This document shows positions 35,279 through 43,772 of a stretch of DNA of 61,359 bases, in pieces. The notes beneath the pieces were generated by a model. It saw only the letters and a program-made list of their open reading frames with translations. It was not told where the DNA came from and made no database searches. The stretch spans positions 1 through 61,359 of the forward strand of contig DLKC01000026.1 in assembly GCA_002478885.1 (NCBI GenBank), given 5' to 3'. This stretch comes from Chitinophagaceae bacterium UBA7600 (lineage in GTDB: Bacteria > Bacteroidota > Bacteroidia > Chitinophagales > Chitinophagaceae). Every line of letters begins with the position of its first letter. Position 1 is the first letter of the stretch. The translations under genes were made by a program, and so were the position numbers.

Positions 35279-37340
35279 TTATCTTCTGTATTTTATTGAA
35301 AAGGTAATTGTATGTTTCTACTTGCGAACGTATTTTCTTTTTACCTGCGGAAAGTACATAATTATTTGAAAGATTATTATCAAGCACTCTTGCCTTTACA
35401 TTATCCTTCAGTTGAATTTGAATAATATCCATTAACTCCTCCTTTATTTCAGGGTCGGTAATCAAAGCTGCTGCCTCTACCCTGTGGTCGAGGTTGCGAA
35501 CCATCCAGTCGGCCGAAGAAATGTACAATTTGCTTTTACCTGCATTATGAAACATCAATATGCGGGCATGTTCTAGATATTGATCAACTATGCTGATTGC
35601 ATGCATGTTGTTTTTAAGTTTTTTCATTTCTGTTTTTGCGCAAAATATGCCACGCACGATCAGTTGCACGTCTACACCTGCCTCCGCTGCGCTGTATAAT
35701 TTCTGGATAAGGCTAACATCGCTGAGCGAATTGAGTTTTGCGATGATCCTTGCTTCTTTTTTCGCCCTGGCATTTCTTATTTCTGCCGAAATCATTTGCA
35801 TCAATTGCTTACGCATGTTAATGGGGCAAACCATCAGCGTTTTACAGGATCGGAGTTGATTAACGCCCGACTTAGCACCCTCGATATACCGGAATATGCG
35901 GTTAATATCGGCCATAATATTTCTGTTGCTCGTCAACAGGCAGTGATCTGCATAAACCCGGGCTGTTTTTTCATTAAGATTGCCCGTGCTGACAAAACCA
36001 TACTGGATGATTTTATTGCCGCTGCGCTTTTTTATAAGACAAAGCTTGGCGTGTACCTTTACATTTGGCAGGCCGATCAATACTTTCACGCCTTCCATTT
36101 CGAGCATCTCTTTCCATGCGAGATTGGCTTCTTCATCGAACCTTGCCCGTAATTCAAGCATTACGATGACTTCTTTGCCATTTCTGACGGCGTTCACCAG
36201 TGCATTGATGATGGTTGAGTTTGGCGCAAGCCGGTAGGCGGTTATTTTTATTGTTGTTACCTCAGGATCTATCGCTGCCTCCCTCAACAGGTCCACCACA
36301 GAGCTGAACGAGTGATAAGGGAAATGTAACATCACATCCCGTTCAATGATCACATCTGTTACCCTTCTTGAAAAAAGCAACGCCGGGTGCGTGAAAGGCG
36401 GCTTGCGGCTGCTTTTGTTTTTGAATACGTCGGGGAAATCCATGAAATGCCGGAAGTTGTGTATGCGGCCGCCCGGAATAATATTATCCTTCCGGGAAAG
36501 ATTTAACCGCTTCATCATATACTCCAGGAGACCTGCATCCATTTCTTTATCATACACAAACCGTACGGGCTTTCCTTTGCGTCGGTTCTTTAAGCCACTT
36601 TGAATCTTCTGAACAAATGAAGTAGTAAGATCATTGTCGATATCTATCTCAGCATCTTTGGTCACCTTAAAAACATGCGCGGAAAAATAATCGTACCCGA
36701 AATAGGAAAAGATGTAGGGCAGGTTATATCGTATTACATCTTCCAGCAAAATAATCCGGTGCTCGCCCTCGGGCGCAGGTAACTGCACAAAGCGTCCAAC
36801 AATACGGCTTGGCACTTCTATTAATGAATATTTGTGTTTATAGGCTGAGTCTTTTTTATGCATCACAACACCGAGATAAATACTTTTTTCTCTCAGGTAT
36901 GGCAACTGCTGAAGACTTTCGATCATTAAAGGAATAATATTGGACCGAACGTCATCTTCGAAGAATTTTTTAATGTATTCTTTTTGTTGTTTGTTTAGTT
37001 CTTTTTCTGTTACAAGAAATATCTTTTCCTTTTTCAGCTCGCCAATAATAAGTTGCCATATGCGGCTAAATTCATTTTGCTGTTGCAGCACGATCATTTG
37101 AATGGCGTCGAGAATTTCCTGCGGCTTTTCTTCAAGGTGCATATTGCCTTTTTTACCGCCGAGTTCTATCATGCGCTTTAACGTAGCCACGCGCACCCTG
37201 AAGAATTCGTCGAGATTATTAGAAAAAATGCCCAGAAACCTGATTCGCTCCTTTAAAGGTACAGCGGGGTCGTTTGCTTCCTGTAAAACCCTTGCATTAA
37301 AACTAAGCCAGCTAATATCTCGTGGTATCAAGCTTTTCAT
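35259..37340 (-). CDS. ppk1: polyphosphate kinase 1
   Basis: 693 residues, the usual length. The N-terminal domain starts RDISWLSFNARVLQEANDP. LGIFSNNLDEFFRVRVATLKRM and HFPYHSFSSVVDLLREAAIDPEVTTIKITAYRL are family signatures. The autophosphorylated His lies in NVKVHAKLCLIKK (about residue 430), and the second catalytic His near 590 in EHARILMFHNAGKSKLYIS. The enzyme transfers the terminal ATP phosphate to growing polyphosphate at the membrane. A TATATTTG box (37360-37367, minus strand) lies 20 bp before the ATG. Confidence 0.95.
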   Translation of the reverse strand: MKSLIPRDISWLSFNARVLQEANDPAVPLKERIRFLGIFSNNLDEFFRVRVATLKRMIELGGKKGNMHLEEKPQEILDAIQMIVLQQQNEFSRIWQLIIGELKKEKIFLVTEKELNKQQKEYIKKFFEDDVRSNIIPLMIESLQQLPYLREKSIYLGVVMHKKDSAYKHKYSLIEVPSRIVGRFVQLPAPEGEHRIILLEDVIRYNLPYIFSYFGYDYFSAHVFKVTKDAEIDIDNDLTTSFVQKIQSGLKNRRKGKPVRFVYDKEMDAGLLEYMMKRLNLSRKDNIIPGGRIHNFRHFMDFPDVFKNKSSRKPPFTHPALLFSRRVTDVIIERDVMLHFPYHSFSSVVDLLREAAIDPEVTTIKITAYRLAPNSTIINALVNAVRNGKEVIVMLELRARFDEEANLAWKEMLEMEGVKVLIGLPNVKVHAKLCLIKKRSGNKIIQYGFVSTGNLNEKTARVYADHCLLTSNRNIMADINRIFRYIEGAKSGVNQLRSCKTLMVCPINMRKQLMQMISAEIRNARAKKEARIIAKLNSLSDVSLIQKLYSAAEAGVDVQLIVRGIFCAKTEMKKLKNNMHAISIVDQYLEHARILMFHNAGKSKLYISSADWMVRNLDHRVEAAALITDPEIKEELMDIIQIQLKDNVKARVLDNNLSNNYVLSAGKKKIRSQVETYNYLFNKIQKISETGSN

Positions 37341-37359
37341 GTGTACTAGGTAATATGTC

Positions 37360-37367
37360 CAAATATA
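37360..37367 (-). promoter_or_regulatory. candidate -7 box for ppk1-ppx
   Basis: TATATTTG on the minus strand matches TAnnTTTG. No TTTG lies at the usual -33 distance. The metK box has the same distance to its ATG. Confidence 0.4.
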
Positions 37368-37415
37368 TAGAACAGAAGAATGGCACCATGTTAAGTTTTA
37401 CAGTTAATAAAACTT

Positions 37416-37907
37416 TTAAAGCGTTCTTATTTTACCAATGATGCCTGTTGTGGAGAAGCCTTCAACGATCGGGTTAATGATCACTTTACCACCATTGGCT
37501 ATCACTTCCTTTGAACCGGCAATCTGCTCAATAATGTAGTCGCCGCCTTTAACCAGCACATCAGGCTTCAGGGCTGTAATAAGCTCAAGAGGAGTGTCTT
37601 CTTTAAAGATGATAACAATGTCAATGATCATCAGCGAAGCAAGTAGCAGAGAACGGGAATGTTCGCTATTAATCGGCCTGTTGCTGCCTTTTAATTTTTT
37701 CACACTGGAGTCGCTGTTAACACCAACCACTAGCAGGTCGGCTTCTTTCGCGGCCTGCGACAGAGAAAAAATATGTCCCTCATGCAAAATATCAAAACAC
37801 CCGTTGGTAAATGCAACAGATTTGCCCGTAACTCTTGCACCCGCAATAATATGGCAGGCCTTTTCAACAGACATTATTTTCGACGCTGCAACCTGCACAT
37901 TTTTCAT
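37416..37907 (-). CDS. rfaE2: RfaE2-like nucleotidyltransferase (heptose-1-phosphate adenylyltransferase type)
   Basis: 163 residues from Met at 37907 (MKNVQVAASKIM); the open frame reaches 37985 but runs into a bracket repeat. The cytidylyltransferase fold is clear: SVAFTNGCFDILHEGHIFSL with the HxGH-type HEGH motif, VVGVNSDSSVKKLKG, RPINSEHSRSLLLASL, EDTPLELITALKPDVLVKGGDY and GFSTTGIIGKI. It matches the adenylyltransferase half of HldE / RfaE, which makes ADP-heptose for lipopolysaccharide. The kinase half is not in the window. It is 75 bp from ppk. Confidence 0.87.
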   Translation of the reverse strand: MKNVQVAASKIMSVEKACHIIAGARVTGKSVAFTNGCFDILHEGHIFSLSQAAKEADLLVVGVNSDSSVKKLKGSNRPINSEHSRSLLLASLMIIDIVIIFKEDTPLELITALKPDVLVKGGDYIIEQIAGSKEVIANGGKVIINPIVEGFSTTGIIGKIRTL

Positions 37908-37922
37908 ATAAGTACTTTTATA

Positions 37923-37980
37923 TTTTTTGTACCCGGCAATGGAATTGCTACCAGGCTTCCGTTGCGTCGCACCCTTGTAC
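37923..37980 (+). repeat. intergenic bracket repeat
   Basis: TTTTTTGTACCCGGC lies 15 bp upstream of the rfaE2-like start; the core GTTGCGTCGCAC is at 37961-37972, ending CCTTGTAC. The inverted partner is at 38099. Confidence 0.85.
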
Positions 37981-38098
37981 CCCATTTGCTATAATCAGCA
38001 ATATACACAATGCACCCGCGCCGGATTTCTATTTGTGACTGCTTTAACCAGTCACTAAATACCGGATGTATGCGATTCCTTTTTCCCGATTCAACAGC

Positions 38099-38160
38099 GG
38101 AACGTTGAAGTGAGTGACACAACAGGCGATGCCATGTGTACTAGTGCCAGCTCAAAAAGT
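38099..38160 (-). repeat. intergenic bracket repeat, GAGTGACACAAC variant
   Basis: GGAACGTTGAAGTGAGTGAC begins at 38099, with GGCGATGCCA in the middle and GCCAGCTCAAAAAG at the end, 3 bp from the panD stop. Confidence 0.8.
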
Positions 38161-38163
38161 CTT

Positions 38164-38508
38164 TTATAATTTGTTACCTTCTTTTGGAAATACAAGCGAA
38201 GGCTTGAACGTTTTCGCCTCTTCAAAATCCATGGTTGCATAAGCGATGATGACTACGATATCGCCTACGGCACCTTTACGCGCCGCCGGGCCATTGAGGC
38301 AAACCGTACCGCTGCCCTTCTTGCCTTTTATAATATATGTTTCGAGCCTTTCGCCGTTGTTTACGTTCACTACCTGCACCTTTTCGTTTTCAATGATGTT
38401 AGCGGCATTCATCAGGTCTTCATCAAGCGTAAGGCTTCCTACATAGTTGAGGTTAGCCTCTGTAATAGCAGCCCGGTGAATCTTTGATTTTAGTGTTTCT
38501 ATTTGCAT
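38164..38508 (-). CDS. panD: aspartate 1-decarboxylase
   Basis: 114 residues, the usual size of the proenzyme. [27 protein letters not shown] contains the self-cleavage site Gly24-Ser25, where Ser becomes the pyruvoyl group. The conserved [42 protein letters not shown] follows. It makes beta-alanine for pantothenate synthesis. It lies 38 bp downstream of panC in the same direction, so one operon supplies both reactions that join in pantothenate. Confidence 0.95.
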   Translation of the reverse strand: MQIETLKSKIHRAAITEANLNYVGSLTLDEDLMNAANIIENEKVQVVNVNNGERLETYIIKGKKGSGTVCLNGPAARKGAVGDIVVIIAYATMDFEEAKTFKPSLVFPKEGNKL

Positions 38509-38546
38509 TACACAAAAGTAGGAAACTTAAGCCTGACGGATTTTTG

Positions 38547-39395
38547 TCAATCGATAACGAGGTTATCAATCAACCGTACACCTTCTATAAAAGCTGCGGT
38601 AAGAGCAACGTTATGATCAAACAGTTTATCATTTACAGACGGAGCCAGGTCTTCGGCATTACATATGTCGAGATAATCGATCTTATTGAAACCGGCACGT
38701 TCAATAATAGCAACAGCCTCCCGTTTTAAGTTTTCCGGCGTCGTTTTTCCGACATTGTCTTTTATATGGGTAAGCGCGTGGTAAATTGCAGCGGCCTGTG
38801 TCTTCGCTTCCGCGGAGAGCCTGAGATTGCGACTACTCATTGCCAAGCCGTTGGCTTCCCGCATAGTTGGCACAATATGGAGGTTACAACTGAGGTTATA
38901 GTCTGACAGCAATTTTTTCACGACCATGCATTGCTGGTAGTCTTTCTGGCCCATGTATAATTCATCAGGCTGGCAAATGGTAAGTAAACGATGCATTACC
39001 CTGCACACGCCCTGGAAGTGCCCCGGGCGATAATAACCCTCGAGTATTGATTCAAGAAAGCCGAGCTCATAGTGGGGGCCATTATCAAGCCCGTTAGGAT
39101 AAATTTCCGCCACGGATGGCAAAAACAGGATATCGGTACCAGTCTTGTGGAGTTGATAGATGTCATTTTCGATTGTAACAGGATATTTTTCAAAATCAGC
39201 AGGGTCATTAAATTGGGTTGGGTTTACAAAAATGCTGCAAATAGTAATATCACAATGCAACTTGGACTCCCCGATCAGGGAAATATGACCGCTGTGCAGG
39301 GCCCCCATTGTTGGTACAAACCCAATTTTTTTACCCTCATTTTTAAGCTGTTGTAACTTTTCCAGAAGCTGAGCCGATTTCCTGAAAATGATCAT
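38547..39395 (-). CDS. panC: pantothenate synthetase
   Basis: 282 residues. The adenylate-forming HIGH-like motif is FVPTMGALHSGHISLI (His34, His37), followed by FVNPTQFNDPADFEKYP, GHFQGVCRVMHRLL, LYMGQKDYQQCMVV, and MREANGLAMSSRNLRLS with the KMSKS-like SSRN. It condenses pantoate with beta-alanine using ATP in the cytoplasm. It is divergent from the GT5-like gene (108 bp between starts), an arrangement I know from other Bacteroidota. Confidence 0.95.
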   Translation of the reverse strand: MIIFRKSAQLLEKLQQLKNEGKKIGFVPTMGALHSGHISLIGESKLHCDITICSIFVNPTQFNDPADFEKYPVTIENDIYQLHKTGTDILFLPSVAEIYPNGLDNGPHYELGFLESILEGYYRPGHFQGVCRVMHRLLTICQPDELYMGQKDYQQCMVVKKLLSDYNLSCNLHIVPTMREANGLAMSSRNLRLSAEAKTQAAAIYHALTHIKDNVGKTTPENLKREAVAIIERAGFNKIDYLDICNAEDLAPSVNDKLFDHNVALTAAFIEGVRLIDNLVID

Positions 39396-39503
39396 AAGTA
39401 ACAGATAAAGTGTTGAGCAATTGTTATCTTAGACAGTATTAAAATGATTTCCGTACCTTCGCCACCCTGATTTTCAGAGTCATCAGCCAAATATCGGTTA
39501 CGA

Positions 39504-40322
39504 ATGTCAATAAAGAAAAGAATTTTATTCATTGCTACAGAGATGTCTCCGTACCTCGAATTGACAGAATTCGCGGAAATAGTAAACAAGCTCGCAATAA
39601 AAAGCAATGACAGCGGGTTGGAAGTTAGATGCATTATGCCGCGTTTTGGCGTAATCAATGAAAGGCGGCACCGCTTGCATGAAGTGGTTAGATTGTCTGG
39701 CATCAACGTTTCTGTTGATAATGATGATTACCCGCTGCAAATAAAGGTGGCCTCGCTGCCAAATGCGCGACTCCAGGTGTATTTTCTTGATAACGAGGAT
39801 TTTTTTAAGCGGAAATTCATTTTTCATGACGAAAAGGAGCAGTGGTTTGATGATAACGACCTGCGCACTATTTTCTTCTGCCGGGGTGCACTGGAGACGG
39901 TAAAGAAATTCGGGTGGCCTCCAGACATTATTCATTGCAGTGGATGGATGACTGGCCTTGTTCCTCTTTACATAAAAACAGCCTATAAAAGGGAGCCTGT
40001 TTTCAGCCATAGCAAAATTGTATTTACCATAGGTGAAAACACTTTTAAAGATAAACTGGGATCGGCGTTTACCGAACGCGCCAACATACACGCAAATATA
40101 AAACCCAAAGACCTCGAGGTATTTAAAGAAGCGAACAACACCGCGATGTTTAAAGGTGGTGCTACTTACGCAGATGCCATTACTTTCGGAGCTCCAAAAG
40201 TTGAGAAAAAATTATCTGACGAATTCGCAAAAGCCAAAGGAAAGAAGGTACTTCCTTTCTCCGGATGGGATACTGATTTAACAGAGTATTTAGATTTGTA
40301 TAACGAGCTTGCGGCGAAGTAA
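39504..40322 (+). CDS. glycogen-synthase-like N-terminal (GT5) domain protein, probably non-catalytic
   Basis: 272 residues covering only the first Rossmann half of a GT-B glycogen/starch synthase: RILFIATEMSPYLELTEFAEIVNKLA, VRCIMPRFGVINERRHRL, VYFLDNEDFFKRK, PDIIHCSGWMTGLVPLYIKT and MFKGGATYADAITFGAP. The usual KTGGL that binds ADP-glucose after the first strand is replaced (YLELTEFAE), and the C-terminal nucleotide domain is absent. Catalysis is therefore unlikely. The gene sits between panC and DUF4270, whose start lies 8 bp after this stop, so the last two are co-transcribed. Confidence 0.8.
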   Translation: MSIKKRILFIATEMSPYLELTEFAEIVNKLAIKSNDSGLEVRCIMPRFGVINERRHRLHEVVRLSGINVSVDNDDYPLQIKVASLPNARLQVYFLDNEDFFKRKFIFHDEKEQWFDDNDLRTIFFCRGALETVKKFGWPPDIIHCSGWMTGLVPLYIKTAYKREPVFSHSKIVFTIGENTFKDKLGSAFTERANIHANIKPKDLEVFKEANNTAMFKGGATYADAITFGAPKVEKKLSDEFAKAKGKKVLPFSGWDTDLTEYLDLYNELAAK

Positions 40323-40329
40323 TTATTAC

Positions 40330-41817
40330 ATGAATTTATCTCTTGTGAAGTATCGATTTTTATTCATTTTACTTATACAGTCACTTATATATTCAGCCTG
40401 TACTAAGATAGTAACCACCGATATAGGTGGTTCTTTATTACCACCCGGCGACAATGTTAATACTAAAGAAATGTTTCTTGACATTGTATCAAAAAACGGC
40501 AAAGACAGCATCACTACCGTAGGCACACAGGAAATACAATCTTTGGGCTATTTAAATGATCCATTGTTTGGGAAAACAAATGCTTCCGTTAATGTGCAAT
40601 TAAGGCCTGATACATACCCGGTAACTTTTCCGGTACAGGATTCAAATGACAGCTTAATGCTGGATTCAGTTGTGCTGGTATTAAGAACTGTTGGTTCTTA
40701 TGGCGACACTTTGCAAGACTTGAAATTGAGAGTATACGAGATGTCGAAAACGGATACACTTAGTGACATAAAGCCTACAACCTATTATAAAACAAATTAC
40801 CAGATTGCTAACGGCACCGAATTAACAACAGGGCCGGCCACCGTGAACATTCCTTCTCTTGACGATAGTGTGGCGTATACCTACGGAGGCAAAAATGCAA
40901 ATGTAATCAGGGTAAGGTTAAGCAACGATTACGGAAACAGGTTATTGCACGATTATGATACATCCAACGCCTATAAAAGCGACTCTTTATTCGGTGTCAA
41001 TATAAAAGGTCTACAAGTGGTTCCCGAAAGCCTGGGCAATGCTTTCGTTCGCATAAACCTTGTTGATACAAATACCCAACTGGCATTGTATTACCGTTAT
41101 AAAAGGCGCGATTCGGCAGGCAAGGTTGACACTACGGTGCTTGCTTTTCGTTGCAATACATTCAATTGCGGAAGCACCAACTATGTCACCCGCGACCGCT
41201 CTTCAGGCCAGGTGGCATCATTTCTCTCTTCGTTGAACACAGAAAAGAATGATAGCCTTATATTCATTGATGCTAACCCCGGCATTTATGCTATGTTATC
41301 AATACCAAATACCGATACACTCACTAACAAAATCATACACCGGGCAGAAATTATGATGGAACAGGTGCCTGATCTGTCAGGAACCAGCAAGGATGACGTT
41401 TATCTTCCACCGAATATTTTCGTGACAACCTATGACGCAGATTCCATGAGGCGTTTTGCACAGCCAAACGACATGAGCATTTCAAACGGAACAGTTTCTA
41501 ACCAAACCACATTAGGCTCATTCCCTCTCAAGAAAATTGATCCCATATCCGGCAGAACCATTTACGAATACAAGTGGGATGTTTCAAGATACCTGCAGGG
41601 AATAATTACGTTTGGACAGAAGTATTACGATCTCGTTATGTGGGCACCTTATAACGACTATATCTATTATTACAATACACCTTCAAGCTATCAGGTATTT
41701 ACCGGCGCAGGCAGCACACCGCTGAACAGGGTAGCGACCGGGCGTATTCGTTTAGGCGGTGCCAACAATACCAATCATAAAATGAAACTGCATATAGTGT
41801 ATTCGGATATTCATTGA
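40330..41817 (+). CDS. DUF4270 family lipoprotein
   Basis: 495 residues from Met at 40330 (MNLSLVKYRFLFILLIQSLIYSAC); the frame opens at 40309 inside the previous gene. The lipobox Cys is at about residue 24. Beta-rich DUF4270 features follow: GGSLLPPGDNVNTKEMFLDI, LGYLNDPLFGKTNASVNVQL, DSLMLDSVVLVLRT, and a C-terminal VATGRIRLGGANNTNHKMKLHIVYS. The family is confined to Bacteroidota, is outer-membrane anchored, and has no known function. The gene ends with a strong terminator at 41851. Confidence 0.87.
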   Translation: MNLSLVKYRFLFILLIQSLIYSACTKIVTTDIGGSLLPPGDNVNTKEMFLDIVSKNGKDSITTVGTQEIQSLGYLNDPLFGKTNASVNVQLRPDTYPVTFPVQDSNDSLMLDSVVLVLRTVGSYGDTLQDLKLRVYEMSKTDTLSDIKPTTYYKTNYQIANGTELTTGPATVNIPSLDDSVAYTYGGKNANVIRVRLSNDYGNRLLHDYDTSNAYKSDSLFGVNIKGLQVVPESLGNAFVRINLVDTNTQLALYYRYKRRDSAGKVDTTVLAFRCNTFNCGSTNYVTRDRSSGQVASFLSSLNTEKNDSLIFIDANPGIYAMLSIPNTDTLTNKIIHRAEIMMEQVPDLSGTSKDDVYLPPNIFVTTYDADSMRRFAQPNDMSISNGTVSNQTTLGSFPLKKIDPISGRTIYEYKWDVSRYLQGIITFGQKYYDLVMWAPYNDYIYYYNTPSSYQVFTGAGSTPLNRVATGRIRLGGANNTNHKMKLHIVYSDIH

Positions 41818-41850
41818 TCTCATCTGTTACGCTATTATAATCTAAACATA

Positions 41851-41891
41851 AAAGGGGCTGTTATTCACATACATAACAGCCCCTTTTTTTA
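41851..41891 (+). terminator. strong intrinsic terminator after DUF4270
   Basis: AAAGGGGCTGTTA pairs with TAACAGCCCCTTT around a 10-nt loop and ends in a T-run. Confidence 0.9.
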
Positions 41892-41917
41892 TAAGTATAA
41901 TTTATATTCTGCCCCCT

Positions 41918-41925
41918 TATCTTTG
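41918..41925 (+). promoter_or_regulatory. candidate -7 box for metK
   Basis: TATCTTTG matches TAnnTTTG, 20 bp before the metK ATG. No good -33 TTTG is seen, and the gap after the terminator is too short for a SAM riboswitch. Confidence 0.45.
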
Positions 41926-41945
41926 CAGCCTGTTAAAAAATAATT

Positions 41946-43199
41946 ATGCCGTATTTATTTACTTCTGAAAGCGTATCTGAAGGTCATCCGGATAAAATTG
42001 CCGACCAGATATCAGATGCTTTGATCGACAATTTTCTCGCTTTCGACTCCAATAGTAAAGTAGCTTGCGAAACATTGGTAACAACAGGCCAGGTGGTACT
42101 TGCAGGCGAAGTGAAAAGTAAAGCCTATCTCGATCTGCAGGAAATTGCACGTGGCGTAATCCGCAAAATTGGCTACACACGAAGCGAATACATGTTTGAA
42201 GCCAACGGCTGCGGAATTATTTCTGCTATTCATGAGCAATCGGCCGATATTAACCAGGGCGTAGACAGGCATACCAAGGAAGAACAGGGCGCCGGTGACC
42301 AGGGGATGATGTTCGGTTACGCCACAAGCGAGACCGACGATTATATGCCGCTTGCGCTTGATCTTGCACACAAGATCTTATTTGAACTGGCAGTATTGCG
42401 TCGGGAAAATAAAGAAATCAAATACCTGAGGCCAGATGCAAAAAGCCAGGTTACACTTGAGTATGACGATAACAACAAACCAGTCCGCATTGACACGATT
42501 GTTGTATCAACTCAGCACGACGATTTCGATACCGAAGAAAAGATGCAGAAGAAGATAAAGAAAGACATCGTTAATATTCTCATTCCAAGGATAAAATCGA
42601 TCTATCCCAAATACGCAAGTCTTTTTAACGACAAGATTAAATATCACATTAACCCTACCGGTAAATTCGTTATTGGTGGACCGCATGGCGATACTGGCTT
42701 AACAGGCCGTAAAATAATCGTTGATACTTATGGCGGCAAAGGTGCCCACGGTGGTGGTGCCTTTAGTGGCAAAGATCCGAGCAAGGTAGACCGTTCTGCC
42801 GCTTATGCTACAAGGCATATTGCCAAAAACCTGGTAGCAGCGGGCGTTGCCGATGAAGTGTTGGTGCAGGTATCGTACGCCATTGGTGTTGCCGAACCAA
42901 CAAGCATTAACGTAAGAACATTTGGCACCGCGAAGGTTGATCTGAAAGACAGCGAGATCGGCAATATTGTTCACGGCCTGTTCGATATGCGTCCTTATTT
43001 TATAGAACAGCGTTTAAAACTGCGCAACCCAATCTACAGCGAAACTGCAGCCTATGGCCACATGGGTCGTAAACCGGAGATAGTGGAAAAAGTATTCAAA
43101 TCAAACGACGGCAAAGTGGTGCGTAAAAAGGTAGAGCTTTTCACATGGGAAAAACTTGACCATGTAGCCAAAGTAAAAAAGGCATTCGGTATTAAATAG
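41946..43199 (+). CDS. metK: S-adenosylmethionine synthetase
   Basis: 417 residues. All signature blocks are present: [24 protein letters not shown] (6-29), [54 protein letters not shown], and the glycine-rich [32 protein letters not shown]. It forms S-adenosylmethionine from ATP and methionine, with Mg and K ions, in the cytoplasm. An insertion of charged residues near 200-235 ([20 protein letters not shown]) is seen in other family members as well. It stands alone between two terminators. Confidence 0.97.
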   Translation: MPYLFTSESVSEGHPDKIADQISDALIDNFLAFDSNSKVACETLVTTGQVVLAGEVKSKAYLDLQEIARGVIRKIGYTRSEYMFEANGCGIISAIHEQSADINQGVDRHTKEEQGAGDQGMMFGYATSETDDYMPLALDLAHKILFELAVLRRENKEIKYLRPDAKSQVTLEYDDNNKPVRIDTIVVSTQHDDFDTEEKMQKKIKKDIVNILIPRIKSIYPKYASLFNDKIKYHINPTGKFVIGGPHGDTGLTGRKIIVDTYGGKGAHGGGAFSGKDPSKVDRSAAYATRHIAKNLVAAGVADEVLVQVSYAIGVAEPTSINVRTFGTAKVDLKDSEIGNIVHGLFDMRPYFIEQRLKLRNPIYSETAAYGHMGRKPEIVEKVFKSNDGKVVRKKVELFTWEKLDHVAKVKKAFGIK

Positions 43200-43217
43200 T
43201 CATCACAATTCATAGAC

Positions 43218-43246
43218 AAAATCCTGCCCTTTAAAAGGCAGGATTT
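43218..43246 (+). terminator. intrinsic terminator of metK
   Basis: AAATCCTGCC pairs with GGCAGGATTT around CTTTAAAA, followed by TTATTTT, 19 bp after the stop. Confidence 0.85.
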
Positions 43247-43249
43247 TTA

Positions 43250-43303
43250 TTTTGTGCCCGGCTTTATATTCCTTGTGGAGCACCTGTTGCGTCGCACACT
43301 TGG
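43250..43303 (+). repeat. intergenic bracket repeat
   Basis: TTTTGTGCCCGGCTTT directly follows the metK terminator; the core GTTGCGTCGCACACTT is at 43286-43301. Confidence 0.85.
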
Positions 43304-43364
43304 GCTGCAGCAGAACCCGCGTCTGAAATGCGCAAAAAAAATTACTGCAGAATAGCTTGCTAAA

Positions 43365-43425
43365 GTACAAGTGTGCGACGCAACAGAAGCCTTATAAGGG
43401 TACAAAAGCCAGGCTCCCGATAATA
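43365..43425 (-). repeat. intergenic bracket repeat
   Basis: GTACAAGTGTGCGACGCAAC is at 43365-43384 and AAGCCAGGCTCCCG at the other end. It is the inverted partner of the copy at 43250; their cores could form a stem of about 18 bp. Confidence 0.8.
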
Positions 43426-43603
43426 CAGCGCAGCAGCGTTGCATACACCAGCACAATTGCACATTGTTTAGTTGGGTTGTTTGCTAAAAAGTGGCCTTTA
43501 AAAACTTTTTACGGTCGATGATGGAGGAGTGTTGTCAGCTGTTCTATCGCCACGTTTTCCCGCAGTCTTTTTTGTTCCTGCGCACAATGATGAAATAAGT
43601 AAA

Positions 43604-43744
43604 ATGAAGATTATCTTTTTCATAATGGCATCGATATTTTTTTTGAACAGGTGCGGTGTAATAATCAAAGGCAGGGAATGGATTTACACAGGATTGATTT
43701 TTTCGGAGCCCGATAAAGCTATCAATAAAAAACCGGACTGCTAA
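43604..43744 (+). CDS. possible tiny lipoprotein
   Basis: 46 residues from Met at 43604: a hydrophobic N-terminus, MKIIFFIMASIFFLNRCGVI, whose LNRC could be a lipobox, then a short polar tail. The frame opens earlier (43529) without a sensible leader. Length and context give little support, and it may be chance. Confidence 0.3.
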   Translation: MKIIFFIMASIFFLNRCGVIIKGREWIYTGLIFSEPDKAINKKPDC

Positions 43745-43772
43745 AATTTATTTCTACCGGCTATTCAAGGGT

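Larger units (their letters stand above)
43200..43603. other. intergenic region with terminator and an inverted repeat pair
   Basis: It holds the metK terminator and an inverted pair of bracket repeats (43250-43303 and 43365-43425). From 43426 to 43603 I recognise nothing. Confidence 0.5.

Noticed and set aside
41891..41945. SAM riboswitch upstream of metK
   Set aside because: Only 55 bp separate the terminator and the metK start, and no riboswitch-like paired elements are visible.
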